From positions 520,001 through 584,000 of the forward strand of contig NC_016135.3 of assembly GCF_000005505.3 (NCBI RefSeq): DNA of 64,000 bases. The letters are read 5' to 3'. Positions within the stretch are counted from its first letter, which is position 1, and every line of letters begins with the position of its first letter. Under the pieces are notes generated by a model. It was not told where the DNA came from and did no database searches. It was given only the letters and a program-made list of their open reading frames with translations. The position numbers and the translations under genes were made by a program. Positions 1-11,619 of the stretch are shown here, piece after piece. The stretch is from Brachypodium distachyon (lineage: Eukaryota > Streptophyta > Magnoliopsida > Poales > Poaceae).

Positions 1-765
1 ATGAACGAAACACCATTCGAAAGTTGTGGAACTGCGAGAGCAATTCTAAAATAGAGAAGTGACAGCTATTATGTATGAACTGTTTCAGGCGAATTCATGT
101 GATGCTTTAGTGAGGCAGTCTTCATATGAGGCCGGCAAAGGTCGATTCACCGTACCCAGAAGAACCGCATCAGTATTTGTGGAACCTCGGCGTTGATGCC
201 TTTGCATTGGGTGAACAAGATCATCTTGCAAATGAAATTAAAGTAAATAAAAGAAGAATAACACAGAGGAGAAACCTGCCACACAGTACAGCGCTGAAGA
301 AATAAATAGAAGAACAAGAAGCTTTGGTTTATGTATGTATGTAATGTATGTAGCCCCATGTCTTTTCCAAAAGAAATAATGTAGTGCCATCTTAGATGCC
401 AGAGGAGGAATTAAGCATCTGTACTATCTATTTTTTCCTCTCTTGTATCTTTATTGAATAGAATAAAAAAATTGGATGTTGCATGCATATGCCATTGTAT
501 TACTGCCTCTACTTGTTTCTCTGTATGGTCCGTAGCCTCTGCGGAAAAGTAAGGATGCAGACAGGAACCCGCATGTCCCCCTTTCTTAGGCCAAACATTT
601 AAATCTTGTTCAAGTAAAATTTTGAACAAGAGAGTCCCGAAAAGCCTAGAGAAATGGGACAAAAGCGAGATCCATTCAAAGGGACTCTTTCTGTATGAAA
701 ACACTGGAAATCTGTAGCAGCAATCTGGAGGAAATAACGTTTAAATTCTGCTACGATCTTTAGTA
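1..765. other. No supported gene
   Basis: Only short open frames without recognisable protein character occur on either strand. The left edge could be the non-coding end of a gene lying outside the window, but nothing in the sequence shows this. Confidence 0.4.
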
Positions 766-885
766 CTACCTCCGTCCAAGGATGTCTCAACTTTGATTAA
801 GTTTGAATATATCTATACATTAAATCATGTCTAGATACATTCAAATTTTGACAAATTTCAGACATCTTTTGTGGGACGGAGGGAG
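766..885. mobile_element. Stowaway-like MITE
   Basis: A 120-bp non-coding element with terminal inverted repeats of the type CTACCTCCGTCC / GGGACGGAGGGAG. It is flanked by TA on both sides, the target duplication expected for Tc1/mariner-derived Stowaway MITEs. It belongs to the same family as the other CTCCCTCCGT elements in this window. Confidence 0.8.
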
Positions 886-940
886 TACACAGATCTCTTT
901 GATTTACTATTATTCCTTAGACAATCGATCAATAATAGTA

Positions 941-1056
941 CTTCTTCCGTCCCATATTAATTGTCTCAAATTTGTCAAAATATGGATGTATCTATACACA
1001 AAAAGTTTCTAGATACATGTAGTATTTCGTCACTTAATATAGGACGGAAGGAGCAG
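941..1056. mobile_element. Stowaway-like MITE
   Basis: A 116-bp element with termini CTTCTTCCGTCC and GGACGGAAGGAG and flanking TA dinucleotides. The interior carries the shared 'ATGGATGTATCTAT' stretch seen in the elements at 18441 and 63139. It lies just downstream of the thaumatin-like gene's stop codon, so it may fall within or near that gene's 3' UTR. Confidence 0.8.
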
Positions 1057-1126
1057 TATAGCAACATAAGGAGCAAAGTATCAACTGTAGGTATAATCAC
1101 GGGCCAACAATAAACTGGAGTAATTC

Positions 1127-1930
1127 TCAGGAGGGGCAGAAGGCGATGTGGTATCCGGAGGCTCCGGCGCACGTGAAGGTGCTGGTGGCATCATCGTAGG
1201 CGTAGCTGTAGGCGTCCGGGCACGCGCTCTTGAACAGCTCCGAGTAGCTCGTCGGCCCGCACGCCGCCGGCGTCCCGTACTCGCCGCTGCAGCAGTACCT
1301 CGCGCTCCCGTACGCGTTGCACGCGCTCTTGCACGCCGCCACGTATTCCCCGCCGGAGCCGGAGCCGGAGACGACGACGCGCAGGTCCGCCGGGCACGCC
1401 GCGTTCACGTCGCTCGCGCACGACGCGGCGCGGCACTCAGCGCCATTGTTGTTGCTGGTGGTGTTAATGGTGGGCGTGATGCGGACGGGGACGTTGAAGC
1501 CGTCGACGAGGCTGACGTCGTAGAAGTCCTGAGCGCCGCCGGAGCCGGAGGAGACGGCGGCGAGGGTGAGCTCGACGAGGGTGACGGGGGGAGAAGGGCC
1601 GCGGCCGTCGCAGGCGACGTCGCCGGAGCCGCAGTCGGCGGTGGCGCAGGAGAAGCGGCCCGTGGCGGCGTCCGTGGCGCAGCCCGTGCGCGCCCAGAAA
1701 GTGCCGGACCAGCTGGAGTCCTCCGGGGCGGCGAGGGCGGAGGCGGCGCCGGAGGCGAGGAAGAAGCCGGAGCGGGACAGCGGCGGGGACGTGGCGCCGT
1801 TGAGCGCGCCCACCCACACCGGGTGCGAGCACCCGTTGCTGAAGCTGAAGGTCCTCTCCACCGCCGCAGCGCCATTGCTGCCGAGGAGAAAGAGGAACAG
1901 AATCATGTGGGCTACCGCCGCGAATGCCAT
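1127..1930 (-). CDS. Thaumatin-like protein (PR-5 family), secreted
   Basis: A single exon encodes 267 residues. The chosen ATG (1930-1928) sits in a strong GCCATGG context; an in-frame ATG 36 nt upstream would only add residues before the signal peptide. Residues 1-23 are a hydrophobic signal peptide ending GAAA. The mature part has 16 cysteines, the number that makes eight disulfides in the classical large thaumatin-like proteins. Candidates for the acidic-cleft residues are visible (R in FWARTG, E in TLVELT, D in DFYDVSLVDG, D in CPDAYSY). The C-terminus HIAFCPS is typical. Family members are apoplastic and often antifungal or glucan-binding, but many are developmental, so the exact role is open. 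There is no intron, as in many PR-5 genes. Confidence 0.93.
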   Translation of the reverse strand: MAFAAVAHMILFLFLLGSNGAAAVERTFSFSNGCSHPVWVGALNGATSPPLSRSGFFLASGAASALAAPEDSSWSGTFWARTGCATDAATGRFSCATADCGSGDVACDGRGPSPPVTLVELTLAAVSSGSGGAQDFYDVSLVDGFNVPVRITPTINTTSNNNGAECRAASCASDVNAACPADLRVVVSGSGSGGEYVAACKSACNAYGSARYCCSGEYGTPAACGPTSYSELFKSACPDAYSYAYDDATSTFTCAGASGYHIAFCPS

Positions 1931-2031
1931 GGCAGGCATGCGAAAACAGTACCGACTGCAGATCAAGATTCAGGAAGAAGAAGCTAACAACAAGAGTTAA
2001 GCTAGCCACATTTGCTAGCTACAAGCAACGC

Positions 2032-2041
2032 CTATATATAG
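2032..2041 (-). promoter_or_regulatory. TATA box of the thaumatin-like gene
   Basis: On the minus strand the sequence reads TATATATAGG about 100 nt upstream of the ATG, implying a short 5' leader starting near 2005. It is the only TATA-like run close to the gene. Confidence 0.55.
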
Positions 2042-2042
2042 T

Positions 2043-2849
2043 TACATACACACTTGCCTGGATCTGTCCTGTCTTGTATCTATATAGCATCCATGCCAAA
2101 GTGGTGCCAAACTAAAACATTTGTACTAGATGAAATGAGAGCCTAGCTACCAATTAAGCCAGGAGGTTAGGTTTGGGTAGATAGACATGCAGATGGACGA
2201 GAAAAATTAAAGGCGCGCGCGCGGCAACAAGAGATCAAAAGGGCATACCTTTTGGGGAATTTATTTTGGTCGCTCACGTTTGGCATGGCCTAGCTACGAC
2301 ATCGATTGATCATGATCAATCCATAAAGAGAACAAAAAAAAGGCAAAACTTCACCCAACAAAAAAAAAAAGGAAAGCTACAAGTAGTAATTGACATCACG
2401 TACATACGGCAGTGTGCTAACTAGCTAGAAATCACTATGTTCTCATCAATTCCACCGACCGATATCCATCGTCCGTCGGTAGATTTGCTTTTTCGCTTGT
2501 CGGATCGGTGAAGGCTTAATTTGGTACTCTTGATGATGAACAAGCTAGCTAGAGTTGGCTTATGTACGTTAGCCTGCATTGACCATTTACGTACAGGAGG
2601 ACTCTCTGCATCATGAGCAGTCAAGTGACAGTTGAACTGACTAAAGAAAAGGCAAACCCAAGGGCATCAAAAGGTTCGGTTTTAATTAATTTCTCCGCGT
2701 GTCAGACTTTACTTTTTTTTTTAGAGGAGCGTGTCAGACTTTACTACTCCCTCAAAAAAAAAGAAAACAGGCCTCGGTAGAGAAGTGGGCCGAGAGTGGG
2801 CTTCTCCGGCGACCGTGGGCTTCTCTTCTCCTCCTGAGCCCAACAGACT
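2043..2849. other. Intergenic/promoter region
   Basis: AT-rich DNA with A-runs and repeated GCTAGCT motifs separates the divergent thaumatin-like gene and the microprotein gene. No coding potential was recognised. It presumably holds both promoters. Confidence 0.5.
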
Positions 2850-2982
2850 AGCCCATCCCTCTCCTCGGCCCTGCCCTTCCCCTCTTCGCCAATTCATTCC
2901 CCACGCAAAGCAAAGCCCTAACCCGCCGGAGCAGCAGCAGCAGCGACCGACCGGCGAGGCGCGGGACCGACGGCGGCCGGCG
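2850..2982 (+). other. 5' UTR exon of the microprotein gene (approximate start)
   Basis: A C/T-rich leader with AAAGCCCTAACCC and a (CAG)n run ends at a good donor (GGCG|GTAAGA, cut after 2982). The matching acceptor is TCTTATCAG at 4364, just upstream of the ATG. The long 5' UTR intron between them (about 1.4 kb) shows no other gene. The start coordinate is a guess from base composition. Confidence 0.5.
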
Positions 2983-4382
2983 GTAAGAGGTACTATGCGT
3001 ACAGGTTCTCGTTCATCACGTCCTGCGATTCAGATCCACTCTCTATTTCTGTTTATCAAACATGGCCCGGGGGAATGAATCATTCTCGTGATTTGCTGAT
3101 GCAGAATGTCGAATCCAGAACACCCGTATGAAAAAATTAATACTCCAGCAAATCGGAACTACTACTAGTAATTATTCATCCGTGTGTGCATATATGATCC
3201 TTATTCATATGCTTCAGTTGGTTACCGGATTCGGTCTTTGTTATTATTCATCTGCTATGTGATCAGTACTTCTCGGTGGGGTCTTGCTAGTAATTAGTGG
3301 TTCTGGCTATTCATCATCGAGATGATAAGTTTTTAGTGCTGTTATTTCAGAGTGTCTGTGAGAAAATGCAACCCGGTTGCTATAGATAGGATTATTAGGC
3401 ATCTTGATTCACAAAGGTTTAGGTTTTTTTATGGTGATAACATAAGCTTCGTCAAGTAGTTTGTTAACTTAGTGCCCGCTTGTTGTGACTAAGTATTCTA
3501 AAAGGAAGAAAAAAAAACACCCACTGATAATCATAGTTTTTTTCAGTCAGATCTGCCTCTCTCCAGACTCAAAATCCATCTCCGCGATGTCCCAAGATGA
3601 CCAGACCACAAATAAGTACCATTGTGATACAAATACAAAGTTTCAAAGAAAGATCGGTTGGATAATAGATTCTTGTACTACTAGCTAGGCCTGCCTGCCT
3701 TCGTCTGTGTCTGGGCTACATCTCCAAGTGTTGCTCCAAAATAGATTCTTGTAGCTGAGGGAAACCAAGGGCCAGCGCCCATTACCATAGTGAGACCCTT
3801 CCTTTCCTCTTCCTCCCAAGCCAGTGCTCCAATTCCAATCGGAGCCGCCGTGCCCAATCCCCTTCGACATCATCATGCCCCTGCGTGTCTGTGGTCTCAA
3901 GAAATTTTGGCAATTGGTTTCTGAGGTAAGAGTGTTCCCTTTGCCATCCATGATTCCTTAGTGAAACCAACCCCATGGAACTCGAGAATTTTGACCATCT
4001 AGATCCGCCCCGCCCCTGAGGAGGAGATCTGGGGTCTTGGAACTCTTCATAGTAGATCTGGTAATTTAGCATTCTGCTAATAATTGTTCGGTGGCATTCA
4101 GCCGATCCATAGCTACTGCTACGGAGCACCAGAAGATGCTGCAACCCAGTTGTTATAGGATTAACTTTGTTCCATAATCCAATTCAAGTTTTGATTTGAG
4201 ACGATAAATGGGTAGATAAACATTTTTCTTTTACTTACTGTTTACTTTATTAAACGTAAAGGGAGGGAATCTGGTTAGATACTTATAAGCAGCTACCTTG
4301 TGATTGTCTTATGTTTTTTTTTCTTGGTATGATTTATCCTGAAGTAATTTGTTTCTCTTATCAGCAGTTTTGAGCCAAGCAC

Positions 4383-4709
4383 ATGTCCAAGGCACGCAAT
4401 GCTTTAGTTGCCACTGGCTTGTTGATCTTTGCTGGTTCAGGCCTGGCGTTTCCCTTCTTTTTCGTGTAAGTGAACTCTTTTCATCCTTTAATCTAGCACT
4501 GGTCAAGAAACTTGGGCAGAAGCATAGTGCATTGAACTTTCTTTCTGTAATCTTCATCCATTTATTTTATTTTCCCCAGCAAATCGAAGAACAAACCTAT
4601 TATTGATTCGTCGAAGCCTCTGCCACCGCAGGCTACTTTCCGAGGACCGTATGTGAACACCGGATCACGCGACATAGGGCCTGATCCTACCGAGTACCCC
4701 AAGAAGTGA
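4383..4709 (+). CDS. Small conserved plant membrane protein, 70 aa
   Basis: Two coding exons, 4383-4465 and 4580-4709, join in phase across a GTAAG...CCCCAG intron to give 70 residues and a TGA stop. The N-terminus MSKARNALVATG is followed by one hydrophobic segment (residues 9-28, LLIFAGSGLAFPFFFV). The tail is hydrophilic and proline-rich and ends RDIGPDPTEYPKK. It resembles a family of uncharacterised single-pass plant proteins of about 70 residues; no function can be assigned from sequence. The ATG was chosen because it is the first after the UTR acceptor and gives the membrane segment directly. The leader intron and small size resemble housekeeping microproteins. Confidence 0.75.
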
Positions 4710-5540
4710 TGTTCCCTCGTGTTATCTCTTATGGGCAGAAAACCATTGTAACCTGTAATGCTGATTTATTATTAGCGAGATAATCATCTTGTGATGTTGG
4801 GCAACGCATTGCAGTGGTAGATTAGTTCCTGGTATTCTGTGCAGAATGCTTCTATATATAGTCCTTCATGATTCCTCCCAGCATCAGTATTTACGATCTA
4901 AAGATCTCAGCTAATCTCTAGCGGCTCTAAAGTGTTCTTTGCTTGGAGAATCCACATGGAATTGAGGTGGAAGATGCATGAGCGTCGACCGTACCACCGC
5001 TGTAAAGACTATATTAGCTTTGAATAATGTTGGGGCACATGCTGACGTTGTTCTGATTGGCTTAACTTTGAGCAACTGATGAACTTAATTGGAGACCTGT
5101 TTCATTGCAACTTTGAACTGTGCAACTGCTTGTTAGAGCTAGCTGAAGAATCTATAAAGGAAAGAAAATGGTTTAAATGGCAGAGGCTAATGTCAGAAAG
5201 AATGGCTTGTAACTTGCACGAGTAACTCACACTTGCTCTGTCCACTAAAATTCAAAAGGTTAAAATGGGAGGCAAGCATAAGAACAGTAGCAAGATACTT
5301 CTAGTGTAAAACTTTGATTTTGCCATATTTTTTGCACAAAAACATACATATATCTCTTTTTAACCTAAAATAAACACCCACCCCTGGCTAGTGGCTACTA
5401 TATTAAATAATCTAAACTCAAATAAATTAGGAGACCTGGGTTCAAATCAAAGACGGCCCCGTTCTCCTTTCCTTTGGCAAGGCAACACAAAACTGGTGCC
5501 TTTCCTTGGTCTGGAGGTAAACCGACACCGAGTCACCCAC
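4710..5540. other. Intergenic region and 3' UTR
   Basis: This stretch holds the probable 3' UTR of the microprotein gene followed by unremarkable AT-rich DNA. No further feature was recognised. Confidence 0.45.
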
Positions 5541-5686
5541 CGCCCCTCCCGAATTCCTCCATTCACATCGCCTCTCCGGCAACCAGCAGAGAGCTTCCTT
5601 CCTCGTCCTTTCCGCCTGCCCAGCCACGACCACGAACCCGCTCTCCCCTCCTCCGCGTCGCCGCCGCCGCCATCGTTGTTCTAAAG
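5541..5686 (+). other. 5' UTR exon of YIF1 (approximate start)
   Basis: A C-rich leader ends at CTAAAG|GTGAGT after 5686. It pairs with the acceptor TGTTGCAG at 6625, two bases before the YIF1 ATG. The 5' limit is inferred from composition only. Confidence 0.5.
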
Positions 5687-6627
5687 GTGAGTCTTGTTGC
5701 ATCTCTTCTTCCTTTCTTTCTTTCATTGCTGTGAGCAAACCGGATCCGGGAACCGTCTCTCCTACTTGGACCGCAATTAGGCTATCTGTCTGCGGGTTAG
5801 ATCTCATATTTGACCCCAATTAGGCTATCCAGTCAGCGAATCCGCCCGCGGCACCCCTGTCGTTGCCTGCTCGATCAGCTTTGTTCTGCTGCAGCCTAGC
5901 GGGACGAGCGATTTGGGTATTCATTCCTTCCTTTTAATTCCCCCTCTTTGTTAGGGATTGGGTATTCTTAGGTTCCAAATCTTCTGCCAACCCACAAGCT
6001 GTCATCTTCTTTGTGGTACCATCAGATGCGAATTTCCAGACATCATCAGCTCTTCTAGGCGATTCCCTTTGATATGAACACGCAAATTGTATAATGGATT
6101 TCACAGATTCACCACAGTAGTATTCTTTCGCCGATTTGTGTTGGCCAGTTCAGCCCTATTTATAAAACTCCTCAAGGAGACAAGGATTCCATGCCGGGGT
6201 GGGGATTTCAATTGATCTAAGATATCATCATATCAGATACTCAGTGGACAGGCAGGAAGAAATTTACAAAGCACCTAGTTTGAGTACAAGTTTAATTTAG
6301 CATGATGGTTCTGAGTTTGTATTTTAGAGCCGATGATAACCTGTGAAGTTTCTATTGTTTACCGCCACATTGTAGAATTATTAACATGCCAAATTGAAAT
6401 ATTTTATGATGCTTGCTGTTCAAAATTGATCCTGGAATCAGTTCGATGATATGCATTGCGGTTAAGAAAATGAACACCAGCCTAGCAGTATAGCATGTCA
6501 TGCCCTTGTTGTATTGCATGTTATGTTCACAGTTCGTTTCAGTTAATTTTCTGTGACCGCCCCTCACGCAACTATCATTATCATTTTGGCATAGCATTAA
6601 TTTTAACCGAGCTTCTGTGTTGCAGCC

Positions 6628-7680
6628 ATGTATGATAGCTACAGGAATCCAAATCCTCCTGGGATGCAGATGCCCCCAACAAATCCTCAGCCTGGCCAGT
6701 TTGACAATCCATTTTATGGTGCAAGCTCGGGTTTAATTAAAACTGGATTAGGAGCATATGGGGAGAAGTTCCTCGGTTCCAGTTCAGAATTCATGCAAAG
6801 CAACGTAAGGAGCCTCCCCTAAGAACTTTGATCACGGTTGTTCCAATTGCTCACATATTATCTCTAAATTATGGGCTCTGATCTTGCAGATCAGTAGATA
6901 CTTCTCCAACCCACAGTATTACTTCCATGTGAATGATCAATATGTCAGGAACAAGTTGAAAGTCATACTGTTTCCTTTTCTTCACAGGGTATATTGTCTC
7001 TCTCAACAACACTGCATATAAATTTGGTTCTCCTGTGAAATAAAGCAGTATCTGCAATACCTTTTCAGGGGCACTGGACTCGGATAAGTGAGCCTGTGGG
7101 TGGCCGATTGTCCTACAAACCTCCGATCTATGACATAAATGCGCCAGATCTGTACATCCCTTTCATGGCATTTGGCACCTTCATTATTCTCGCAGGCTTT
7201 ACATTAGGCTTCATGGGAAAGTGAGTTTTTTTTTGTTGACTGTCAAACAGTAACAGTTGAAACCCAGTGTTCCTGATGCACTTGATCTGTCCATGCAGGT
7301 TCACTCCAGAAGCTATAAATCTTCAGTTTACAAGAGGGCTAATCGGATGGGGCTTACAGATAGTGTTCCTGAAAGGGCTGCTCTACTCGATGGGTGGAGG
7401 CGAGGTTCCACTCCTTGACCTAGTAGCTTACGGCGGATATCTATTTGCTGGGGTTTCCCTTGCTATTGTTGCGAGGCTCCTCTGGGCGTACTCGTACTAC
7501 ATTATGATGCCATGGATGAGCCTGTGCATGGGGGTGTTTCTGGTGAGGACGATGAAGAGGGTGCTCTTCACAGAGATGAGGGGGAGCGAGAGGCACTCGA
7601 CGCGGCAGCACTATTTCCTACTCTTCATGGCAATTGCACAGTTTCCCCTCTTCTTCTGGCTTGGTAGCATAGGTGCATGA
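6628..7680 (+). CDS. YIF1: YIF1-family integral membrane protein (ER-Golgi trafficking)
   Basis: Four coding exons (6628-6804, 6890-6988, 7069-7220, 7299-7680) join in phase to 269 residues. The hydrophilic N-terminus is rich in N, P, G and Q (NPNPPGMQMPPTNPQPGQF) and is followed by the conserved FSNPQYYFHVNDQYVRNKLK block. Several hydrophobic segments then cover the C-terminal half (for example YIPFMAFGTFIILAGFTLGF and the last HYFLLFMAIAQFPLFFWLG). This layout and length are those of plant Yif1/Hrf1 proteins. They partner YIP1 proteins and Rab GTPases on ER/Golgi membranes and help COPII vesicle traffic. The start is the first ATG after a 5' UTR intron acceptor. Introns are short with canonical borders. 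No defects were seen. Confidence 0.93.
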
Positions 7681-8199
7681 GATAGTTTTCTTTCTGTTTG
7701 TAATTTGGCATCTGTTACTATAAAATTTTACCTGTGATGCTTCCAATAGCTTGTGCAGGTTCTGGGCATCACATATATTTTATTGACAGGGTTTGATTGG
7801 TTATGTAAAGCTAATGAATTTTGCCTTTAGTCACTCACTCATAATAGGTATATACATGTATGTTTTCATGGATTTTACCATAATTCAAATACTACATGTA
7901 CTGGACTAATTTTGTTGGAACGTTAGTGTTGGTTACATAAAGTTAATGAACTTTACCTTTAGTCACTCACTCAATGGTGTAGGCATATTTCATTAACACA
8001 AGCATTTGACAAAAAATTATATATAATTTAAATGGTATATGATCATAATTATTTGTAAGTTGTTTTCCAAATGGATAAACCACGCATCAATGAGTTAAGC
8101 CTTCTCGTAATGATTTAAGCTGCCATTTATAGAAATATTAACATAATTCTGAGTTGCTAATTATGGAGGAAATCAAGCCCTGGACATTTCAGACAAATT
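7681..8199. other. 3' flank of YIF1 with a short direct repeat
   Basis: Mostly AT-rich non-coding DNA. Two imperfect copies of a roughly 55-bp segment containing TTAGTCACTCACTCA start near 7798 and 7930. No coding potential was seen. Confidence 0.45.
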
Positions 8200-9975
8200 A
8201 AAAGAATCATGATATTGCTAGCAACATAATGATTCTCAAAGTACAAATACAAAGTAAAATATCAACCAAATTTACTCCCAGGTTTCACTCAAGGCACAAC
8301 AACAGGATTTCACAGTATGCAGATGCACGTTCGGACATCCATTTGTCAAAATGTAGAAACTTAAAAGAGGACGCGATATCAAGAGTGCAAAGGCATGATG
8401 AAGTGAACAGTGCAAGAAACTTTGGCATCTCAAAAGCCAGCAAGGCACTCAATGTTGGCCACAAGCAAATCCCTGTAAAACTTCATATTATTACACTAGA
8501 TATATCATTTTCTGTCATTGTCACAATCATATTGCCATGGCCATCTTCTTGGTTATAACTCCAGTGACCTGTGATGACTCATCAGAAGTTGTATCATTGA
8601 AGACGACCACAAACAAACCCATCGGCCCAGGGGATCATCATCTGCCAGAACAAAGCCTTAATTAGCAACATAATATACGATATTTGATCACTCCTGGATC
8701 GACAGGAGCTGATGGACATTGCTGACTTCTTGTCATTATACACATATAATCTTAATCATTATCAGTGTGAAGCATTATAACGAAAACGTAAGAAACAACA
8801 TATCTATCATGTCGCTTTTTTTCTACATAACATATTAAGGACCTAGGTGAAACATTCCCAGAGAGAACACTTGAAAACAAACTAAATGGTGAGATGTAAA
8901 GATGTCAAGACAGTTGTCATATGAAAGAACAATCTAACTGCTGCATATAAGTTTAGTATCTGATACTAAAAATTACACTGTAAACACGAATGAAACAGCA
9001 GACATATAAGATAATAATTGGGAATCATATAGTGCAAAAGAAAGTAGGCATATCACCGGTGTGAACTATATCATCCACCATTTTTAGTCAGACTAACCAC
9101 TTGCATGATAAAATATGGCTAGGCATGCCCAAGTTATGTACAATTGGACTGATTACTATTGTAACAGTATGCAGAAGAGTAGAAGCCTTAGTTTACTATA
9201 CAAGCTTTCGGAAAAACTAAACATAAATGATTATCTCCGCGGAGATAAACAACTGTGGTTTCATCCAAATCACCGAATACAAGATGCAGATGTATGGATT
9301 ATGATTTCCCACAGAAGAAATATATTTTATCAATATCCAAGCACATCCAATCACTAACCAAGCAACCAAGATTTGAACAGAGTTATAGAGATGAACAGTT
9401 GAATATGACGCACGATTATTTGAATATGTCATCTGTTGATCTAGGTCTTTGTTGGTGTGAATATCTGTACTGAAGTAGCAACAAGATACTATATCAACAT
9501 CGTACCAAGTTCATTCCAAATTTAGTAAAAAAAGTGATTAGTGTGAATATTTGTTAGTTAGTCATTATTTCTTAATTCATATTGAAAGCAAAGCGATACC
9601 TGAACCCAACCGAATTTTGCTCTAACTGAATGCAAATTTGCTGTATATTGCTATGCAATAATGAACATGACCTGTCAGCATCTCTAGTGGGCAATCATAC
9701 CCATAGAACATGTACAGACACACAAATGCAGATACAAGTCAAACAACCTACTGTACTTCAGTTCCAAAACATATTGCATCTCAAATCCTAAGTAGTCCAT
9801 CGGAATTTTACAAATAGACAATAAACATAACTCCAACCAAAACAGCTATGGTATTATGGACCATCAGATAATAAGTTTAGAGCTAAATTTTTTAGTAAAG
9901 GCAATCAGATACTTGCAGTAACTAATTAGGGAATAAATTAAGTAAGAACTACCCAGCAGTTCTTGTGCTGCTTTG
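8200..9975 (-). other. Possible 3' non-coding exons of the ATI-like gene
   Basis: No protein-coding gene was recognised. On the minus strand there are plausible acceptors (TTCTGGCAG near 8645 and TTTTACAG near 8473), so the neighbouring ATI-like transcript may continue through this stretch with spliced 3' UTR exons or an alternative C-terminus. This is inference only; the remainder is AT-rich. Confidence 0.3.
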
Positions 9976-10797
9976 TCAGGAAGAAACACCAGAGTCTTCA
10001 GTCCATATACAATTGAGATATAACAGAGAGAGTGCCTTACTGCAGAAATGAAATTGAGTGAAAAGAAACAATAGCTTTTTATACCTCACTGCTGAGCGAG
10101 AACGCCATTTAAGACAGTTGAGGTGCAATTTGTCTTTGCGCCACAAAATTACAAGGCCAACCAGGGCAGCCGCAACCACCACAGACCAGAGAGCATTTGT
10201 TTCCTTAGCTTGATCATACAAGCATGACATATGCTTTTTCAACCAGCATTGGCAAGGGGGACCAGAGTCTCGGCTCTTGCTGTCTGAAGGCTTGTCAGAT
10301 TTGTCACCATCATCATTGTCATCATCATGAACAACAGAACCATGCCTGTCATCTTCAGCGTGGAATGAGCCCTGCTCAGCTATATCGCCCTTCAACTCTG
10401 CCTCGTCAACCGAGAGGTTTTTCCCCTCATCGTAGTACTGGATTCTCTCAGATCCAACATCATAGCTCCTGCCCACATTCTTAAAGCTATCATCTTCCAC
10501 GCTGGTACTCTCTTCCTGGACATCCTTCTCAGGAGCGATCTCCTTGATGGCGGTTTCTATTGGCAGATTTTCATGCTCACTTGGGGGAAACACAAAGTGG
10601 TCAGACATGAGCAGCGCATTGGATGAACCTCGCCCGTCCTTGCTTGTATCAAGGCCTTTGCTCTCTGCTGCAGGACCGCCTTCCGTTCCACCAGGCCCTG
10701 GCGCTGCGGCGTAGGCAGATGCTGTCAGAGTCACCACTTCCCAATCCGCACCTCGGGAGGTGGCTCCCTCCGCCACGTCTTTCTCGTTATCAGACAT
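9976..10797 (-). CDS. ATG8-interacting-protein-like (ATI1/ATI2 family)
   Basis: The main coding exon runs from ATG 10797 to a donor after 10085 (GTGAG|GTAT), 237 codons plus two bases. The N-terminus contains DWEVVTLTASAYAAAPGP, the hallmark of plant ATI1/ATI2 proteins; W19-V22 fits an ATG8-interacting W-x-x-V motif. An acidic, disordered middle (DDDNDDGDKSDK) is followed by a single C-terminal membrane segment, LWSVVVAAALVGLVILW. Known ATI proteins bind ATG8 and mark stress-induced ER or plastid bodies for autophagy. The 3' end is uncertain: reading on gives a stop at 9976, and the same stop frame results if a 45-nt 'intron' (10084-10040) is removed, but that is very short for a plant intron. 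The true last exon may lie further downstream. The ATG was chosen over one six codons upstream because an acceptor (TGGTCAG) falls between them. Confidence 0.8.
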   Translation of the reverse strand: MSDNEKDVAEGATSRGADWEVVTLTASAYAAAPGPGGTEGGPAAESKGLDTSKDGRGSSNALLMSDHFVFPPSEHENLPIETAIKEIAPEKDVQEESTSVEDDSFKNVGRSYDVGSERIQYYDEGKNLSVDEAELKGDIAEQGSFHAEDDRHGSVVHDDDNDDGDKSDKPSDSKSRDSGPPCQCWLKKHMSCLYDQAKETNALWSVVVAAALVGLVILWRKDKLHLNCLKWRSRSAVRYKKLLFLFTQFHFCSKALSLLYLNCIWTEDSGVSS

Positions 10798-11283
10798 ACC
10801 CACAAACCTGACCATGTAATAACAGAAGCAGTTTCAGCATACCGGACTCCAGAGAATTGAATTGATGCTATCATATGAAAAACATCAGATAATCAGTTAC
10901 ATTAACAGCATACATGACTACAGCTGTCCAACGAAGAAAAAGACCTAATCAGGAACTGACTCATTCGTGTATGAAGAATTGAACGGCGCCATACTTGTGC
11001 CATAGTGATTTTTAATTAGCACTAGAACACGACTAAATCTTATCACCACATCCATCCATCCAAATCTAGGCAAGATAAGCAAAACAAGGGCGCGTCTGAT
11101 CACTAAGCTCCTCCCTAAGACCCCCGGAAACCAAGGTGCGGCTCGCAATCTAGACTAGACTCGCATGGATCTCGCGTCCGCGCGTGCTCTGGGCCGGTGT
11201 ACGGGAAGGGATGAACATGAGCAAGCGGAAATCTCGCCATTAGACTAGACCAAGAACGGGCGCGTCTAGGCATACACACATAC

Positions 11284-11600
11284 CTAAAACAAAGTCCTCG
11301 ATCGATCTGGAATCGCTTGGAGAAAGACGGATTCACAGCCGCGGCGGAAAACCAGGTGGGGGATTGACAGATTCGATCGGAGCGGGCGAGGCAGGACAGG
11401 AGGGCTTTACCGAGAAGGACGCGAAGATCTCCGCTCGATCCAGTCGAGTCTCCGGTGGCCGGAGGTTTGGGATGGCGTGCAGCGGCGGCGGCGGTGGTGG
11501 TGGAGAGGATGAGATCAATCAAACCACCATCGGTACCAGAAGAAGAAGAGAGATTGGTAGGGAAGGAAGGAAGCCAACCTGCGGAGACACTGACGAGGCG
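11284..11600 (-). other. 5' UTR exon of the ATI-like gene (approximate start)
   Basis: On the minus strand a leader rich in CTTCTT and GCCGCC ends at TTTTAG|GTATGTG (donor at 11283). It can pair with the acceptor before the ATI-like ATG (exon resuming at 10807). The transcription start is not defined. Confidence 0.45.
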
Positions 11601-11619
11601 GGCCCACGGGTCCATGGAC

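Noticed and set aside
1148..1987. A 279-codon plus-strand frame opposite the thaumatin-like gene
   Set aside because: It is the GC-rich antisense shadow of a well-supported gene and encodes only Arg/Ala/Gly-rich low-complexity sequence.
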